Assembly: GCA_944385105.1 (NCBI GenBank)
Contig: CALWVR010000012.1
Span: 1-53,744, forward strand
Direction: 5' to 3'
Origin: an uncultured Clostridia bacterium
GTDB lineage: Bacteria; Bacillota; Clostridia; Oscillospirales; Acutalibacteraceae
DNA: 53,744 nucleotides
Below the pieces are notes generated by a model. That model worked only from the letters and a program-made list of their open reading frames with translations. It made no database searches and was not told the origin of the DNA. Positions 1 through 7,465 of this stretch are shown piece by piece. Numbering within the stretch: position 1 is the first letter of the stretch; each line of letters begins with the position of its first letter. Made by a program: the position numbers and the translations under genes.

Positions 1-1258
1 AATTCCTGGTGAAACATTTAGTGGGTGCACAAGTCTTAAAAGTGTAGAAATTCCAGCTTCTATATCAACTATTAATGGTAATGCGTTTAATGGATGCACA
101 AATATTAAGTACGTATTAATAAATGGAACAGGTATAAAACAATCAGGGGGATATGGAGACTTATTTTATAACAATGCAATAGCAAGAGGAGAACCAGGAG
201 CGGCAGTATATGTAAATCAGAGCGCTTACAATTCTACTGCTTTTCAATGGGCAGGAGTTCCAGAAAGTGTAGTACATATTATACCAACTTTATCAGAAGC
301 AAAAGCACAATCTTCTTTTGAAGATGGCGTAGTTAAACTATCATGGGATGCGGTTGATGGAGCAAATTGGTATAATATAATGCGTACGAGTGAAGGAAAA
401 GAGGAAATAATAGCTGAAAACGTAACTGGAACTACATATACTGACAGTGATGTAACGTCAACAAGAGCTTATGGATACTCAGTTCAAGCATTTGCTTATT
501 ATAATAAAAATGCAGAGTCAGATGACCCGTTTGGACACTTAATAGTGAAAAGTTCTTACACTCAAGGTGGAACAACTCATGCTTCCGCTTGGGGAGAATC
601 AGTTAGGCATATTAATGTAGTAAATTATGTATCTGAAGACGGGACAACTAGTGTAGAGCTAGGAAACAATGGAAGATATTTTTTGAAAGAAGAGTCTGGA
701 GGGACGAGCGCTTGGTATGCAATAGAGAATGCTGGTCAATTTAAAACAGGCTCACGTTTCTGGGTACGCTGGCTTACACAAAAAGATGACCCTGCAGAAT
801 TTGCAAAATATTACAATATGCTGGATGACGATGTTAAGTCTTCAGTTGACTCGGGTAAAATGTCAATATTTTTAACGGGAGTTACAGATCCAGATGGAAA
901 TGCTTATACAAATCTCTCGAGAAATGCGAATTTCTATGTTCAAATAGGGGAAGACTGGGACAAAGACGACATAAATGCTGTATTTATAAGCCAAGGAAAA
1001 GATCAAGTTGTAAAATGTGAATACATAGATTCTATGGCGTACCCAGGAGGAAGAGCTACCTTTGCAAAACTAACTTTAAGCCATTTTTCGCCATATGCAG
1101 TTTTTGATGAGCTAACTGAGGAGGAAAAAGCTGTAAATAACTTTGTACGGACGGGAGACAAGGATGATGTGTGGAGCATGATTGGACTATCAATTATGTT
1201 AATAATTTCAAGCTCTGCAATTCTAATTTTGAATAGAAAGCGTAGTAAATACGAATAA
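1..1258 (+). CDS. BspA-like LRR surface protein, C-terminal part (5' end outside window)
   Basis: The reading frame is open from base 2, so the gene starts upstream of the window. The first visible residues hold LRR_5/BspA-type repeats (pattern F-x-G-C-T-x-L-K-x-V/Y) up to about base 190. A fibronectin-III-like segment follows around 290-520 (KLSWDAVDGANWYNIMRT), then a beta-rich region ending LTLSHFSPYAVFDE. The C-terminus has VRTGD, a hydrophobic stretch of about 18 residues and a basic tail (NRKRSKYE). That is the layout of a sortase-anchored or membrane-anchored wall protein, but VRTG is a poor match to LPxTG, so simple membrane anchoring is also possible. A terminator follows at once. 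Ligand and function cannot be told. The first in-frame ATG (380) is internal and is not the start. Confidence 0.8.
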   Translation, partial: IPGETFSGCTSLKSVEIPASISTINGNAFNGCTNIKYVLINGTGIKQSGGYGDLFYNNAIARGEPGAAVYVNQSAYNSTAFQWAGVPESVVHIIPTLSEAKAQSSFEDGVVKLSWDAVDGANWYNIMRTSEGKEEIIAENVTGTTYTDSDVTSTRAYGYSVQAFAYYNKNAESDDPFGHLIVKSSYTQGGTTHASAWGESVRHINVVNYVSEDGTTSVELGNNGRYFLKEESGGTSAWYAIENAGQFKTGSRFWVRWLTQKDDPAEFAKYYNMLDDDVKSSVDSGKMSIFLTGVTDPDGNAYTNLSRNANFYVQIGEDWDKDDINAVFISQGKDQVVKCEYIDSMAYPGGRATFAKLTLSHFSPYAVFDELTEEEKAVNNFVRTGDKDDVWSMIGLSIMLIISSSAILILNRKRSKYE

Positions 1259-1270
1259 ATTTATATAAAA

Positions 1271-1310
1271 TAACCCCATAAGTTTTAAAAACTTATGGGG
1301 TTATTTGTGT
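1271..1310 (+). terminator. Rho-independent terminator of the LRR surface gene
   Basis: A 15-bp perfect stem (1271-1285 with 1289-1303, containing AACCCCATAAG) is followed by a T-rich tail, 12 bases after the stop codon. Confidence 0.85.
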
Positions 1311-1606
1311 ATATTTAATGTTAAGTAAATATTTATGCATATTAAAGGCTTTATAGACAATAATTTATTTTAAAATTTGGAGTAATCCTCGTTTTTATTT
1401 ATTAATATTGAGCATTATATAAATATATTAATTTATAATTAGTATTGCTTCAATTTATTTGTTTTACAGGTGTTTTAATTGTAAATATTTACTTAACTTT
1501 ATTAGTGACATATGTTAAAGTAATAATGTATATATTAGTTATTCACATAATAATTATAATTTTTAAGCTGTTTTATGTGTATATATACAATTTTGAAAAG
1601 TTAAAA
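1311..1606. other. AT-rich intergenic region, no recognisable gene
   Basis: Very AT-rich spacer. A 94-codon plus-strand frame at 1445-1729 has no ribosome-binding site, low-complexity I/Y/L composition, and overlaps the next gene, so I do not call it. No convincing -35/-10 pair was found. A TATAAT lies at 1434-1439 but its best -35 is 20 bp away. Confidence 0.5.
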
Positions 1607-1622
1607 AAGGAGGCTAAAGTCC

Positions 1623-2699
1623 GTGGAAGGAAAGAAAAAAACAGAGTTGGCAAAAAGGTTGATTTTATTAGGGTTGACATTTGTAATGGCAGTGGTAGAG
1701 TTTACACTACTTTCAGGATGTGGGAATAGCATGGAGGAACAAGGTTATAAAATTACTAATTTAGTAGGAACTTCATCAGACTATTCTGATAAGAATAACT
1801 GGTTAAATATTCCTAATACAGATAAACCAGTTGATACATTTTACATTTATCCAACAGTTTATATAGATACCACCGAAGGTGCCCCAGACATAGCAGACAT
1901 CAATTCTGAAATGATGAGATCAGGTGCCTTGCAACAGTATAATACACAGGCTACAGTGTTTGAAGATTCAACAAATGTATATGCTCCTTATTATCGTCAA
2001 AGTAATTTGGCCTCAGTAGTAGATTTGCCTTCGGAAGAACTAGAACAATGCTTGATGAACGAGCAAAGAACAGATATATATGGCGCATTAGACTACTTTT
2101 TTGAAAATTACAATAAAGGAAAACCCTTCATTCTTGCAGGGCATTCACAAGGATCATGTATATTAAGGATTGTTTTAAAGGATTACATGCAAGCCCACCC
2201 TGAATACTATGATAGAATGATTGCAGCATATGTAGTAGGTTATTCTATTACTAAGCAAGATTTAGCCGATTATCCCTACTTAAAGTTTGCGGAAAAAGCT
2301 GATGATACAGGAGTGGTGGTTAGCTGGAATACAGAAGGACCAGGTAATAAAAATGAGAACAATTTCGTTGTATTAGATGGTGCTGTTAGTATTAACCCAA
2401 TTAACTGGAAGCGGGATAACACCTATGCCTCAGCAAATGAAAACCTTGGAAGTCGTATTTTGAATAATAATACAGGTGAATATGATATTAATAAACCAGG
2501 AATTGCTGATGCACAATTAGATACAGAACGAGGTGTTGTTGTATGTACAAATACGAATTATCCATATATTAATTTTGACAATTTAAATATCCCTTCTATT
2601 TTTGGGTCAGAAAGTTTTCATAACTATGATTATTCTTTTTACTATTACAATATTCAAGAGAATGTAGCATCTAGAGTAAAGGCATATTTTAATAAATAA
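1623..2699 (+). CDS. DUF3089-family alpha/beta-hydrolase lipoprotein
   Basis: The 358-residue product starts with GTG, preceded by AAGGAGG at 1607-1613 (9-base spacing). The N-terminus is basic then hydrophobic and ends in a lipobox L-S-G-C (Cys33), so it should be a lipoprotein on the outer face of the membrane. The nucleophile elbow GHSQG has Ser175, and His333 near the C-terminus is a candidate catalytic His. The overall sequence (FYIYPTVY near 73-80, YAPYYRQ near 120-126, then GHSQG) fits the DUF3089 family of serine hydrolases, whose substrates are mostly unknown. It stands alone, with no partner in an operon. The family call is fairly firm; a substrate cannot be given. Confidence 0.8.
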   Translation: MEGKKKTELAKRLILLGLTFVMAVVEFTLLSGCGNSMEEQGYKITNLVGTSSDYSDKNNWLNIPNTDKPVDTFYIYPTVYIDTTEGAPDIADINSEMMRSGALQQYNTQATVFEDSTNVYAPYYRQSNLASVVDLPSEELEQCLMNEQRTDIYGALDYFFENYNKGKPFILAGHSQGSCILRIVLKDYMQAHPEYYDRMIAAYVVGYSITKQDLADYPYLKFAEKADDTGVVVSWNTEGPGNKNENNFVVLDGAVSINPINWKRDNTYASANENLGSRILNNNTGEYDINKPGIADAQLDTERGVVVCTNTNYPYINFDNLNIPSIFGSESFHNYDYSFYYYNIQENVASRVKAYFNK

Positions 2700-3299
2700 C
2701 TTTCATGGCTATGCTTTAGTATGCTTAAAGAATAGTTTTGACTTAAAAGGTACATTATTAAAATGTGTTACCGGTGCTATGACCGCATATTTTACTGAAA
2801 AGATTTTAAAATATGATATTGTTTGCATTTGAAAAGAAGACTACTTAATAGTGTAACCGGAGATAGTTAATATCTTGTTAAGTGATTTTAAATAAGATAA
2901 AATTTACTTCTTAATTAGAAAGTTTTTATTAAAAAACTTAAAAGCCGACCGTTTATTAAAACGAGCGGCTTTTTATTCTTACAAGGAATACTATTAGGGA
3001 CTTGAAAATTAAATACACGTAATAAAAGAAAGCCCATTGGCTTTTACTCCTTTACGCAATTTTTTACCAAGTGTTACCTTGTGAGTGTGACTACAAGGAC
3101 TTATGCTCCTCAAATAAAAATGCAAATTTTAGCCAATATTAATGTCTGCATTTTTATTCGCTACAGATCAAAAATTGACCACATATATTTTCACATGTAA
3201 TATGGTAATTACGGGCTAAGTGAAGTGAATTAAAACAGCTACCACAATTAAAAGTACAAATTTACTGTCTTAGACTGTGATTTCTATATTAACATATGC
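2700..3299. other. Gene-free stretch with hairpins
   Basis: No credible ORF on either strand. It holds a good terminator (2941-2975) and two other short hairpins: 3029-3044 (AAAGCC/GGCTTT) and 3115-3156 (TAAAAATGCA/TGCATTTTTA). The hairpins suggest old transcript ends, possibly of genes since lost. Nothing else is recognisable. Confidence 0.5.
2941..2976 (+). terminator. Rho-independent terminator
   Basis: The stem AAAGCCG (2941-2947) pairs with CGGCTTT (2966-2972). An inner CGTTT/AAACG helix lies at 2950-2954/2959-2963, and a run of T follows. It lies about 240 bases after the DUF3089 gene and is the only clear terminator for it. Confidence 0.75.
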
Positions 3300-3863
3300 T
3301 TAAACGTAATGAAGTAACTGTTTCATTTCAATTACCCCTTGACTTTGTGATCTAATAATTTTTTGAACTATGGGAATAAGTTTATAACAAACATTATAGT
3401 GCAGCAAATTTTGTGACATACGAATTGCCCCTTCATGGTGTGGAATCATTTCTAGTATAAAATTTCGATTTATGTTATTACTGACACTCGCGTCTTTCAT
3501 TTGTGTAAACATTGTATTAATAATGCTTGTAAAATTTTTTTGATAACTGCATAAATCCGACCGTTTATTTGTTAATTTGGAACATCTATCTAATACTTGA
3601 TTCATATTTTCTATGCTTTTAGTCTGTTCATTTATAATATTTAAAGCGACATTCTTAAGTGGGAAAAATTTTGTATATTGTAAAAGATTTTTAGACATTT
3701 TTATTGCTGCCATATGATGTGGGATCATTTGGACAATAAAGTTATGTGAAATGCTGTCTATCAATCTAGCGTTAACCATGCCTTTAATCATATTTTCTAA
3801 TATTTTATAAAAACAATTCAAATAGGCAATTGTATCTGCGTTTAAATTTTCTTGATTATACAT
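3300..3863 (-). CDS. Tandem DUF305 protein
   Basis: I set the start at the second ATG (3861-3863), giving 187 residues. It has AAGGAG 9 bases upstream, while the ATG at 3882-3884 has no ribosome-binding site. The protein has two copies of the DUF305 signature. The first is NFIVQMIPHHMAAIKMS (His49-His50) and the second is NFILEMIPHHEGAIRMS (His142-His143). DUF305 folds as a ferritin-like helical bundle, and some members bind copper through the His/Met pattern. There is no signal peptide, so it should be cytoplasmic. Tandem duplication inside one chain is plain in the sequence. A metal-binding role is inferred from the family only. No metal-transport gene lies beside it. Confidence 0.75.
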   Translation of the reverse strand: MYNQENLNADTIAYLNCFYKILENMIKGMVNARLIDSISHNFIVQMIPHHMAAIKMSKNLLQYTKFFPLKNVALNIINEQTKSIENMNQVLDRCSKLTNKRSDLCSYQKNFTSIINTMFTQMKDASVSNNINRNFILEMIPHHEGAIRMSQNLLHYNVCYKLIPIVQKIIRSQSQGVIEMKQLLHYV

Positions 3864-3884
3864 TTTTATTGACTCCTTCGACAT

Positions 3885-4349
3885 AATTTAGCAAACTGCA
3901 TATTAACATCTTATGGAGATAAAAAAGTTATGATACCAAAATCTAATCATCAAGGTTATTTTATTGTAAAATTTTACTAAAAAACACTTAATATTACAGC
4001 ATTCGAATCATCCATGAGGCTTGAAAAGTCATAAAGAGCATGAAGTTAAAAAAGCAAACAATTAGTTTTATAAGAAGTGGACCCAATGAAACATAAGGCT
4101 AGATATTGCTTAGTATTAGTAGTTATAAAGGATTTGACTACTTGGATAACATAAACAAAATAAAACAGTATAATAATGTAACAACAATAAAGCTGTTTCT
4201 TGCACATTATTTATAGGCACAGGTTCCTGAATTGAAGTCCAGCATTTATAGGCACTTTAGAATGAATAATAATTATATCTGTCTTCTTTATATTCTATCA
4301 TCTAAATTTAAACAAAATATAATTCAAAAAAGTATGTTTGAATTACAAC
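3885..4349. other. Gene-free degenerate stretch
   Basis: No credible gene. Frames are short and interrupted. A 12-base direct repeat ATTTATAGGCAC occurs at 4209-4220 and again near 4246-4257. The region may be remnant mobile DNA, but no transposase motif is legible. Confidence 0.4.
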
Positions 4350-4751
4350 TTATTTCATATTTTCTGCAATACTATCATAATCTGCGGGAATTCCACTTTC
4401 ATTATAATAATAATCGTCTTCGTAGTTAGAACTCTCTTTATACAAGTAAGAATAATCCTTATGTGGAGTGTCATTAGGTGTAGTGTCGTTAGAAGGCTTT
4501 ATAGCATTTACAAGGTACATGCCAGCAAATGTATACAATATCATGAATCCCACAAAGGCTGCCATGGCTGCAAAAGGAAGGATTTTATTTGTATTAAGAT
4601 TATTAGAAAAAAAGAAGTATATTAATATACAACAAAGCAATATAAAAGCAATTTCTATACAAATACCTATATATTCATTTTTGGTCCAGTAGCCGATTAC
4701 CAGCGTTTCCAACGCGTTAAAAAACGCTTTAATAACCATCAAAAAAGGCAA
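4350..4751 (-). CDS. Hypothetical membrane protein
   Basis: The 133-residue product has two clear hydrophobic helices, about residues 28-49 and 58-83, the second containing FVGFMILYTFAGMYLV. A polar acidic and tyrosine-rich C-terminus follows (YEDDYYYNE). The start overlaps the end of the upstream ORF (4729-5013) by 23 bases and has no strong ribosome-binding site. Either translation is coupled, or both ORFs are halves of one four-helix protein broken by a frameshift in the A6/T6 run at about 4741-4746. I do not recognise the family. It lies in a decayed region. Confidence 0.45.
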   Translation of the reverse strand: MPFLMVIKAFFNALETLVIGYWTKNEYIGICIEIAFILLCCILIYFFFSNNLNTNKILPFAAMAAFVGFMILYTFAGMYLVNAIKPSNDTTPNDTPHKDYSYLYKESSNYEDDYYYNESGIPADYDSIAENMK

Positions 4752-5013
4752 AATCCGTAATCTGAGATAGCTTAAATTTAACTTTTCCTATTTTAAGAAT
4801 TAATTTAAATAAAAGTGCGATAATTAATGCAATAAGTGATAGAGATAAAAGAGCAAAAGAGAAGGAATTAGCATTTGGAAAATTAATTGAATTACTTATA
4901 TGTTGATCTAACCAAATAAAAAACATCATCAGGACCACCATTACGGCCCCTATTTTTCCAGAGTTAGCTTTGTTAAAAACTTTAAATTTAGGAACCTCAT
5001 TTATTTTATACAT
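4729..5013 (-). CDS. Hypothetical small membrane protein
   Basis: The 94-residue product has two hydrophobic segments, about residues 20-34 and 52-73 (FALLSLSLIALIIALLF), between basic stretches. The ribosome-binding site is poor: GGAG lies more than 15 bases upstream. It runs into the next ORF with a 23-base overlap. It lies directly downstream of the barstar remnant on the same strand, so it may be part of the same lost element. No family is recognised. Confidence 0.4.
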   Translation of the reverse strand: MYKINEVPKFKVFNKANSGKIGAVMVVLMMFFIWLDQHISNSINFPNANSFSFALLSLSLIALIIALLFKLILKIGKVKFKLSQITDFAFFDGY

Positions 5014-5043
5014 GCAGCATTTATAACATTTAAAACTCCACGA

Positions 5044-5223
5044 CTAAACTTTAAACAAGACAAAATCTTTACACACTTTATACGTATATGTTTCATTACC
5101 ATATAAGCGTTTTCTTTCAACATTTTCAAATGCGACTCTGATACGCTCGTGAAATTCTCAAGCTGTTTTACATCCAGTAAAATCTAATGTGATTACCTTT
5201 ATACTTTTATTATTCTTGTCTAT
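5044..5223 (-). pseudogene. Barstar-family immunity protein remnant
   Basis: The minus strand reads KVITLDFTGCKTA, then a TGA stop at 5160-5158, then EFHERIRVAFE in the same frame. This matches the N-terminal strand and first helix of barstar-family RNase inhibitors. The tyrosine/glycine segment expected after the helix and the rest of the barstar fold are missing. The frame instead runs 26 unrelated codons to a TAG at 5046-5044. The remnant starts about 13 bases after the end of the barnase remnant on the same strand, which is the usual toxin-then-immunity order. A Trp-to-stop change would explain the TGA. The call rests on about 24 matching residues plus position. Confidence 0.6.
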
Positions 5224-5235
5224 AGTTATTTCTCC

Positions 5236-5831
5236 CTAAATTACCTCATAAAAAGTTTTATAATGGTCATATGTTAAAACATAAGTCTATCATTAGACCA
5301 TAATAAGCGATATATATTTCGTTTGCCTTCATAGTAATTTATATCAGCTTCACACCATATTCGACCAGGGGCATCTGGCAGATGTCTGTCCCTGTTTTCA
5401 TAAATTTCTCTTGTAATCATTTTACCAGGCGCAAATTTTTTAGGTAATTTTCCTTGCTTCCACCCTAAGACTTTTAAATTTTCTTCAGAAATATAATAAT
5501 CTGGTAGTTTACCAAGATGTTTAATCCACCAATCGGCACCATTCCGACCATCTTTAGTTCCATTTCCAGACTCTACCGCTCTCATTGGCTCTATAGAACA
5601 CCAACAATTTGGATGTAATGGTGGTCCCATGATATAAATATCATTAATTCCATAAATTTGCCCATTTTGTTCTATACACAACTGGCACGTTGTGGGAGTT
5701 ATATGGGTTACCCAATTTTTTTAGCGGATACTCTCTACCGTTGGAGGATTATATGTATCAAATAAGCCCTTATAAATTAAATCCAACTAATCATCTAATG
5801 ATACATAACCATACAATTTTTCGATATGCAT
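5236..5831 (-). pseudogene. Phage minor-head-type protein fused to a barnase-like RNase, inactivated
   Basis: A single minus-strand frame starts at an ATG (5831-5829) with GGAGG about 10 bases upstream. It is broken by TAG (5789-5787) and TAA (5723-5721). After the second stop it reads KNWVTHI, TTCQLC and GPPLHPNCWCSIEP, the Cys/His segment seen at the C-terminus of phage minor head (SPP1 gp7/Mu F-like) proteins. A barnase-like domain follows: KLPDYYIS, VLGW, APGK, then GRIWCEADINY with the general-base Glu, and KRN and YRLLWSND with the two Arg positions. The frame ends early at TAA 5276-5274. In the next frame it continues as LTYDHYKTFYEVI to 5236, which restores the catalytic His of the barnase DHYQTF motif. 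One missing T in the T-run at 5276-5279 explains the break. The upstream stops make this a pseudogene even if the frameshift is a sequencing error. Confidence 0.75.
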
Positions 5832-5928
5832 ATATTTTTTAACCTCCATAATTGTGATAAGAGAAAATTTATCCATCACATATATGGAGAAAAAGCCTAT
5901 TTTTTGCCCTCTATAAGGAAAGTTTATC

Positions 5929-5970
5929 AAAAAAAATCAATCAAATTATCATACAATAATTGACTGATTT
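5929..5970 (-). terminator. Terminator of tRNA-Leu
   Basis: On the minus strand the stem AATCAGTCAA (5969-5960) pairs with TTGATTGATT (5944-5935), with one wobble, and is followed by eight T. It lies directly after the tRNA 3' end. Confidence 0.75.
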
Positions 5971-5976
5971 ATTAAT

Positions 5977-6060
5977 TGGTACGGGTGACAGGACTTGAAC
6001 CTGCACGGTTTTGCCACTAGAACCTAAATCTAGCGCGTCTGCCAATTCCGCCACACCCGC
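5977..6060 (-). tRNA. tRNA-Leu (anticodon TAG)
   Basis: The minus strand folds as a class II tRNA. The acceptor stem is GCGGGTG/CACCCGT with a G-U first pair. The D arm includes GGCAGACGC. The anticodon stem CTAGA/TCTAG surrounds the loop TTTAGGT, so the anticodon is TAG. There is a long variable arm, a T arm with GGTTCAAGTCC, discriminator A, and an encoded CCA (5979-5977). It has its own promoter upstream and terminator downstream. Confidence 0.95.
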
Positions 6061-6075
6061 ACATTTTACCCTCTT

Positions 6076-6104
6076 ATTATATAACAAATAAAAGAAGAAA
6101 TCAA
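6076..6104 (-). promoter_or_regulatory. Sigma-A promoter of tRNA-Leu
   Basis: On the minus strand TTGATT (6104-6099), a 17-base spacer and TATAAT (6081-6076) lie just before the tRNA 5' end at 6060. Confidence 0.8.
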
Positions 6105-6230
6105 GAAAAATTTTAATTTTTTATATTCCTAATTTAAGTAGTAGATATTGTAGGATTTTCATGTAATTACTCCTTCTATGTTTTTATTATTTATAATTAT
6201 AATAATAAGTTATTAATATAAAAGTTACTA

Positions 6231-6277
6231 AAAATAAAAAAGAGTAGTTCAATTTTATTTAAACTACTCTTTTTTTG
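6231..6277. terminator. Terminator after spoVT (works on either strand)
   Basis: The stem AGAGTAGTT (6241-6249) pairs with AACTACTCT (6262-6270), flanked by A-rich sequence on the left and T-rich on the right. A transcript of spoVT ends in the hairpin plus a U-run. Confidence 0.85.
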
Positions 6278-6820
6278 TTATTCTTCCATCTGCTTCCCTA
6301 GAAATACGGCGGCAGTTTGAACAAGTTTTACTTCAGCATTACCAGGAATGGTGTTTTCATCATTGTTTAGCATTATTACAGCTCCAGTTACGTCACCAGC
6401 TACAATTATAGGATATATAACTGCAGCAGCTTTCTCTATTCCTTCTATAGGATGAAAAAATGTGGTATCACCATTTTTTAAAACATAATTGCTTCTAGTC
6501 TCCATTAATTCTTCTAAGATTGGTGTTATGCGTCTTTCCAAATATTCTTTTTTAGATAGACCTGCAACAGCGACAACGTGGTCTCTATCACAAACAACTG
6601 TTGGAAAGTTTGAGGTTCTTGACAAAACCTCAACGTAAGTGGTGGCAAACTGAGATAGTTCTCCTACCGGTGAATATTTCTTAAAAATTACCTCTCCTTC
6701 TGTATCGGTATATATTTCAAGAGGGTCTCCTTCGCGGATTCTTAGTGTACGTCTAATTTCTTTAGGAATAACAACCCTTCCAAGATCGTCTATTCTTCTA
6801 ACAATTCCTGTAGCTTTCAA
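6278..6820 (-). CDS. spoVT: Stage V sporulation transcription factor SpoVT
   Basis: The 180-residue protein matches the usual SpoVT length (178 in Bacillus subtilis). Residues 1-50 form the AbrB/SpoVT swapped-hairpin DNA-binding domain (GIVRRIDDLGRVVIPKEIRR). Residues about 56-180 form the C-terminal GAF-type domain. SpoVT tunes forespore-specific gene expression under sigma-G. The start is TTG at 6820, with AGGAGG 8 bases upstream; there is no ATG that keeps the conserved MKATGIVRR N-terminus. It shares the strand with spoVAE, which lies 115 bases upstream. It is strong evidence that the organism makes endospores. Confidence 0.97.
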   Translation of the reverse strand: MKATGIVRRIDDLGRVVIPKEIRRTLRIREGDPLEIYTDTEGEVIFKKYSPVGELSQFATTYVEVLSRTSNFPTVVCDRDHVVAVAGLSKKEYLERRITPILEELMETRSNYVLKNGDTTFFHPIEGIEKAAAVIYPIIVAGDVTGAVIMLNNDENTIPGNAEVKLVQTAAVFLGKQMEE

Positions 6821-6874
6821 AATCTTAACCTCCTATTTAGTTTTATAATAAAGTTGGTGAATGTTTTTAATTAC

Positions 6875-6918
6875 GACAATATTGTCTACATATTTTGTGT
6901 TTATATACCAATATTGTC
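6875..6918. promoter_or_regulatory. Repeated CAATATTGTC sites upstream of spoVT
   Basis: The 10-mer CAATATTGTC occurs at 6877-6886, inside the perfect palindrome GACAATATTGTC at 6875-6886, and again at 6909-6918, 32 bases apart. On the minus strand the outer copy supplies a TTGACA. They may be operator sites or -35 boxes; the sequence does not decide. Confidence 0.35.
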
Positions 6919-6935
6919 AAGGATTTATATGGAAA

Positions 6936-7292
6936 TTAGCTTTTATCACCAGGCTTAGAAATTAAAGCAGCAATATATCCAAAAAAGACGGCTGCAGATA
7001 TACCAGCTGCTCCAGCGGATATTCCTCCAGTTAAAGCTCCCATTAAACCTTTTTGCTTTACATATTCAAAAGTTCCTGTGGCCATTGTATAACCAAATCC
7101 GGTAAGAGGAACAGTAGCACCGGCTCCAGCAAAATCTACTAAGGGTTCATAAAGTCCTATGGCAGTTAAGATAACGCCTAAAGTTACAAATGAGACGAGA
7201 ATTCTTGCTGGGGTAAGTTTGGTTTTATCTATTAATATTTGTCCCACAACGCAAATGAGGCCACCAATAACAAATGCCTTTAAATACTCCAT
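6936..7292 (-). CDS. spoVAE: Stage V sporulation protein AE
   Basis: The 118-residue membrane protein has four predicted hydrophobic helices, including FVIGGLICVVGQILID near the start and the glycine/alanine-rich AAVFFGYIAALI near the end. The motif PLTGFGYTMATG in the middle is typical of SpoVAE/SpoVAEB. SpoVA proteins form the inner-membrane channel that moves dipicolinic acid into the forespore and releases it at germination. The ribosome-binding site is GGGGAG, 9 bases before ATG. spoVAC and spoVAD usually precede this gene but are absent here: the upstream neighbour is a divergent response regulator. The rest of the spoVA set must lie elsewhere. Confidence 0.92.
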   Translation of the reverse strand: MEYLKAFVIGGLICVVGQILIDKTKLTPARILVSFVTLGVILTAIGLYEPLVDFAGAGATVPLTGFGYTMATGTFEYVKQKGLMGALTGGISAGAAGISAAVFFGYIAALISKPGDKS

Positions 7293-7465
7293 TAAATTAC
7301 TCCCCTTTCAAAAACTATTATTCCGTAAATAAATTATTTTATGTATATGTTAGGCAATTTTAGCTATAATCTATTGATAAAATTTTTATAAAAAGTTCAT
7401 GAATTTATTTTTTAAATGAGTTATAATGATTTTACATTAGTATTTACTATTAGGAGGTGACTGCC

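Noticed and set aside
1445..1729. 94-codon frame upstream of the DUF3089 gene
   Set aside because: Low-complexity, no ribosome-binding site, and its 3' part overlaps the well-supported lipoprotein gene in another frame.
4232..4692. Several plus-strand frames over the hypothetical membrane-protein genes
   Set aside because: They are shadows of the minus-strand ORFs, with poor starts and biased composition.
5977..6060. attL/attR repeat matching the tRNA-Leu 3' end
   Set aside because: I looked for a second copy of the T-arm/acceptor sequence in 2700-5900 and did not see one.
7457..7465. GTG 7457 as the start of the response regulator
   Set aside because: It overlaps the AGGAGG ribosome-binding site; ATG 7466 is correctly spaced.
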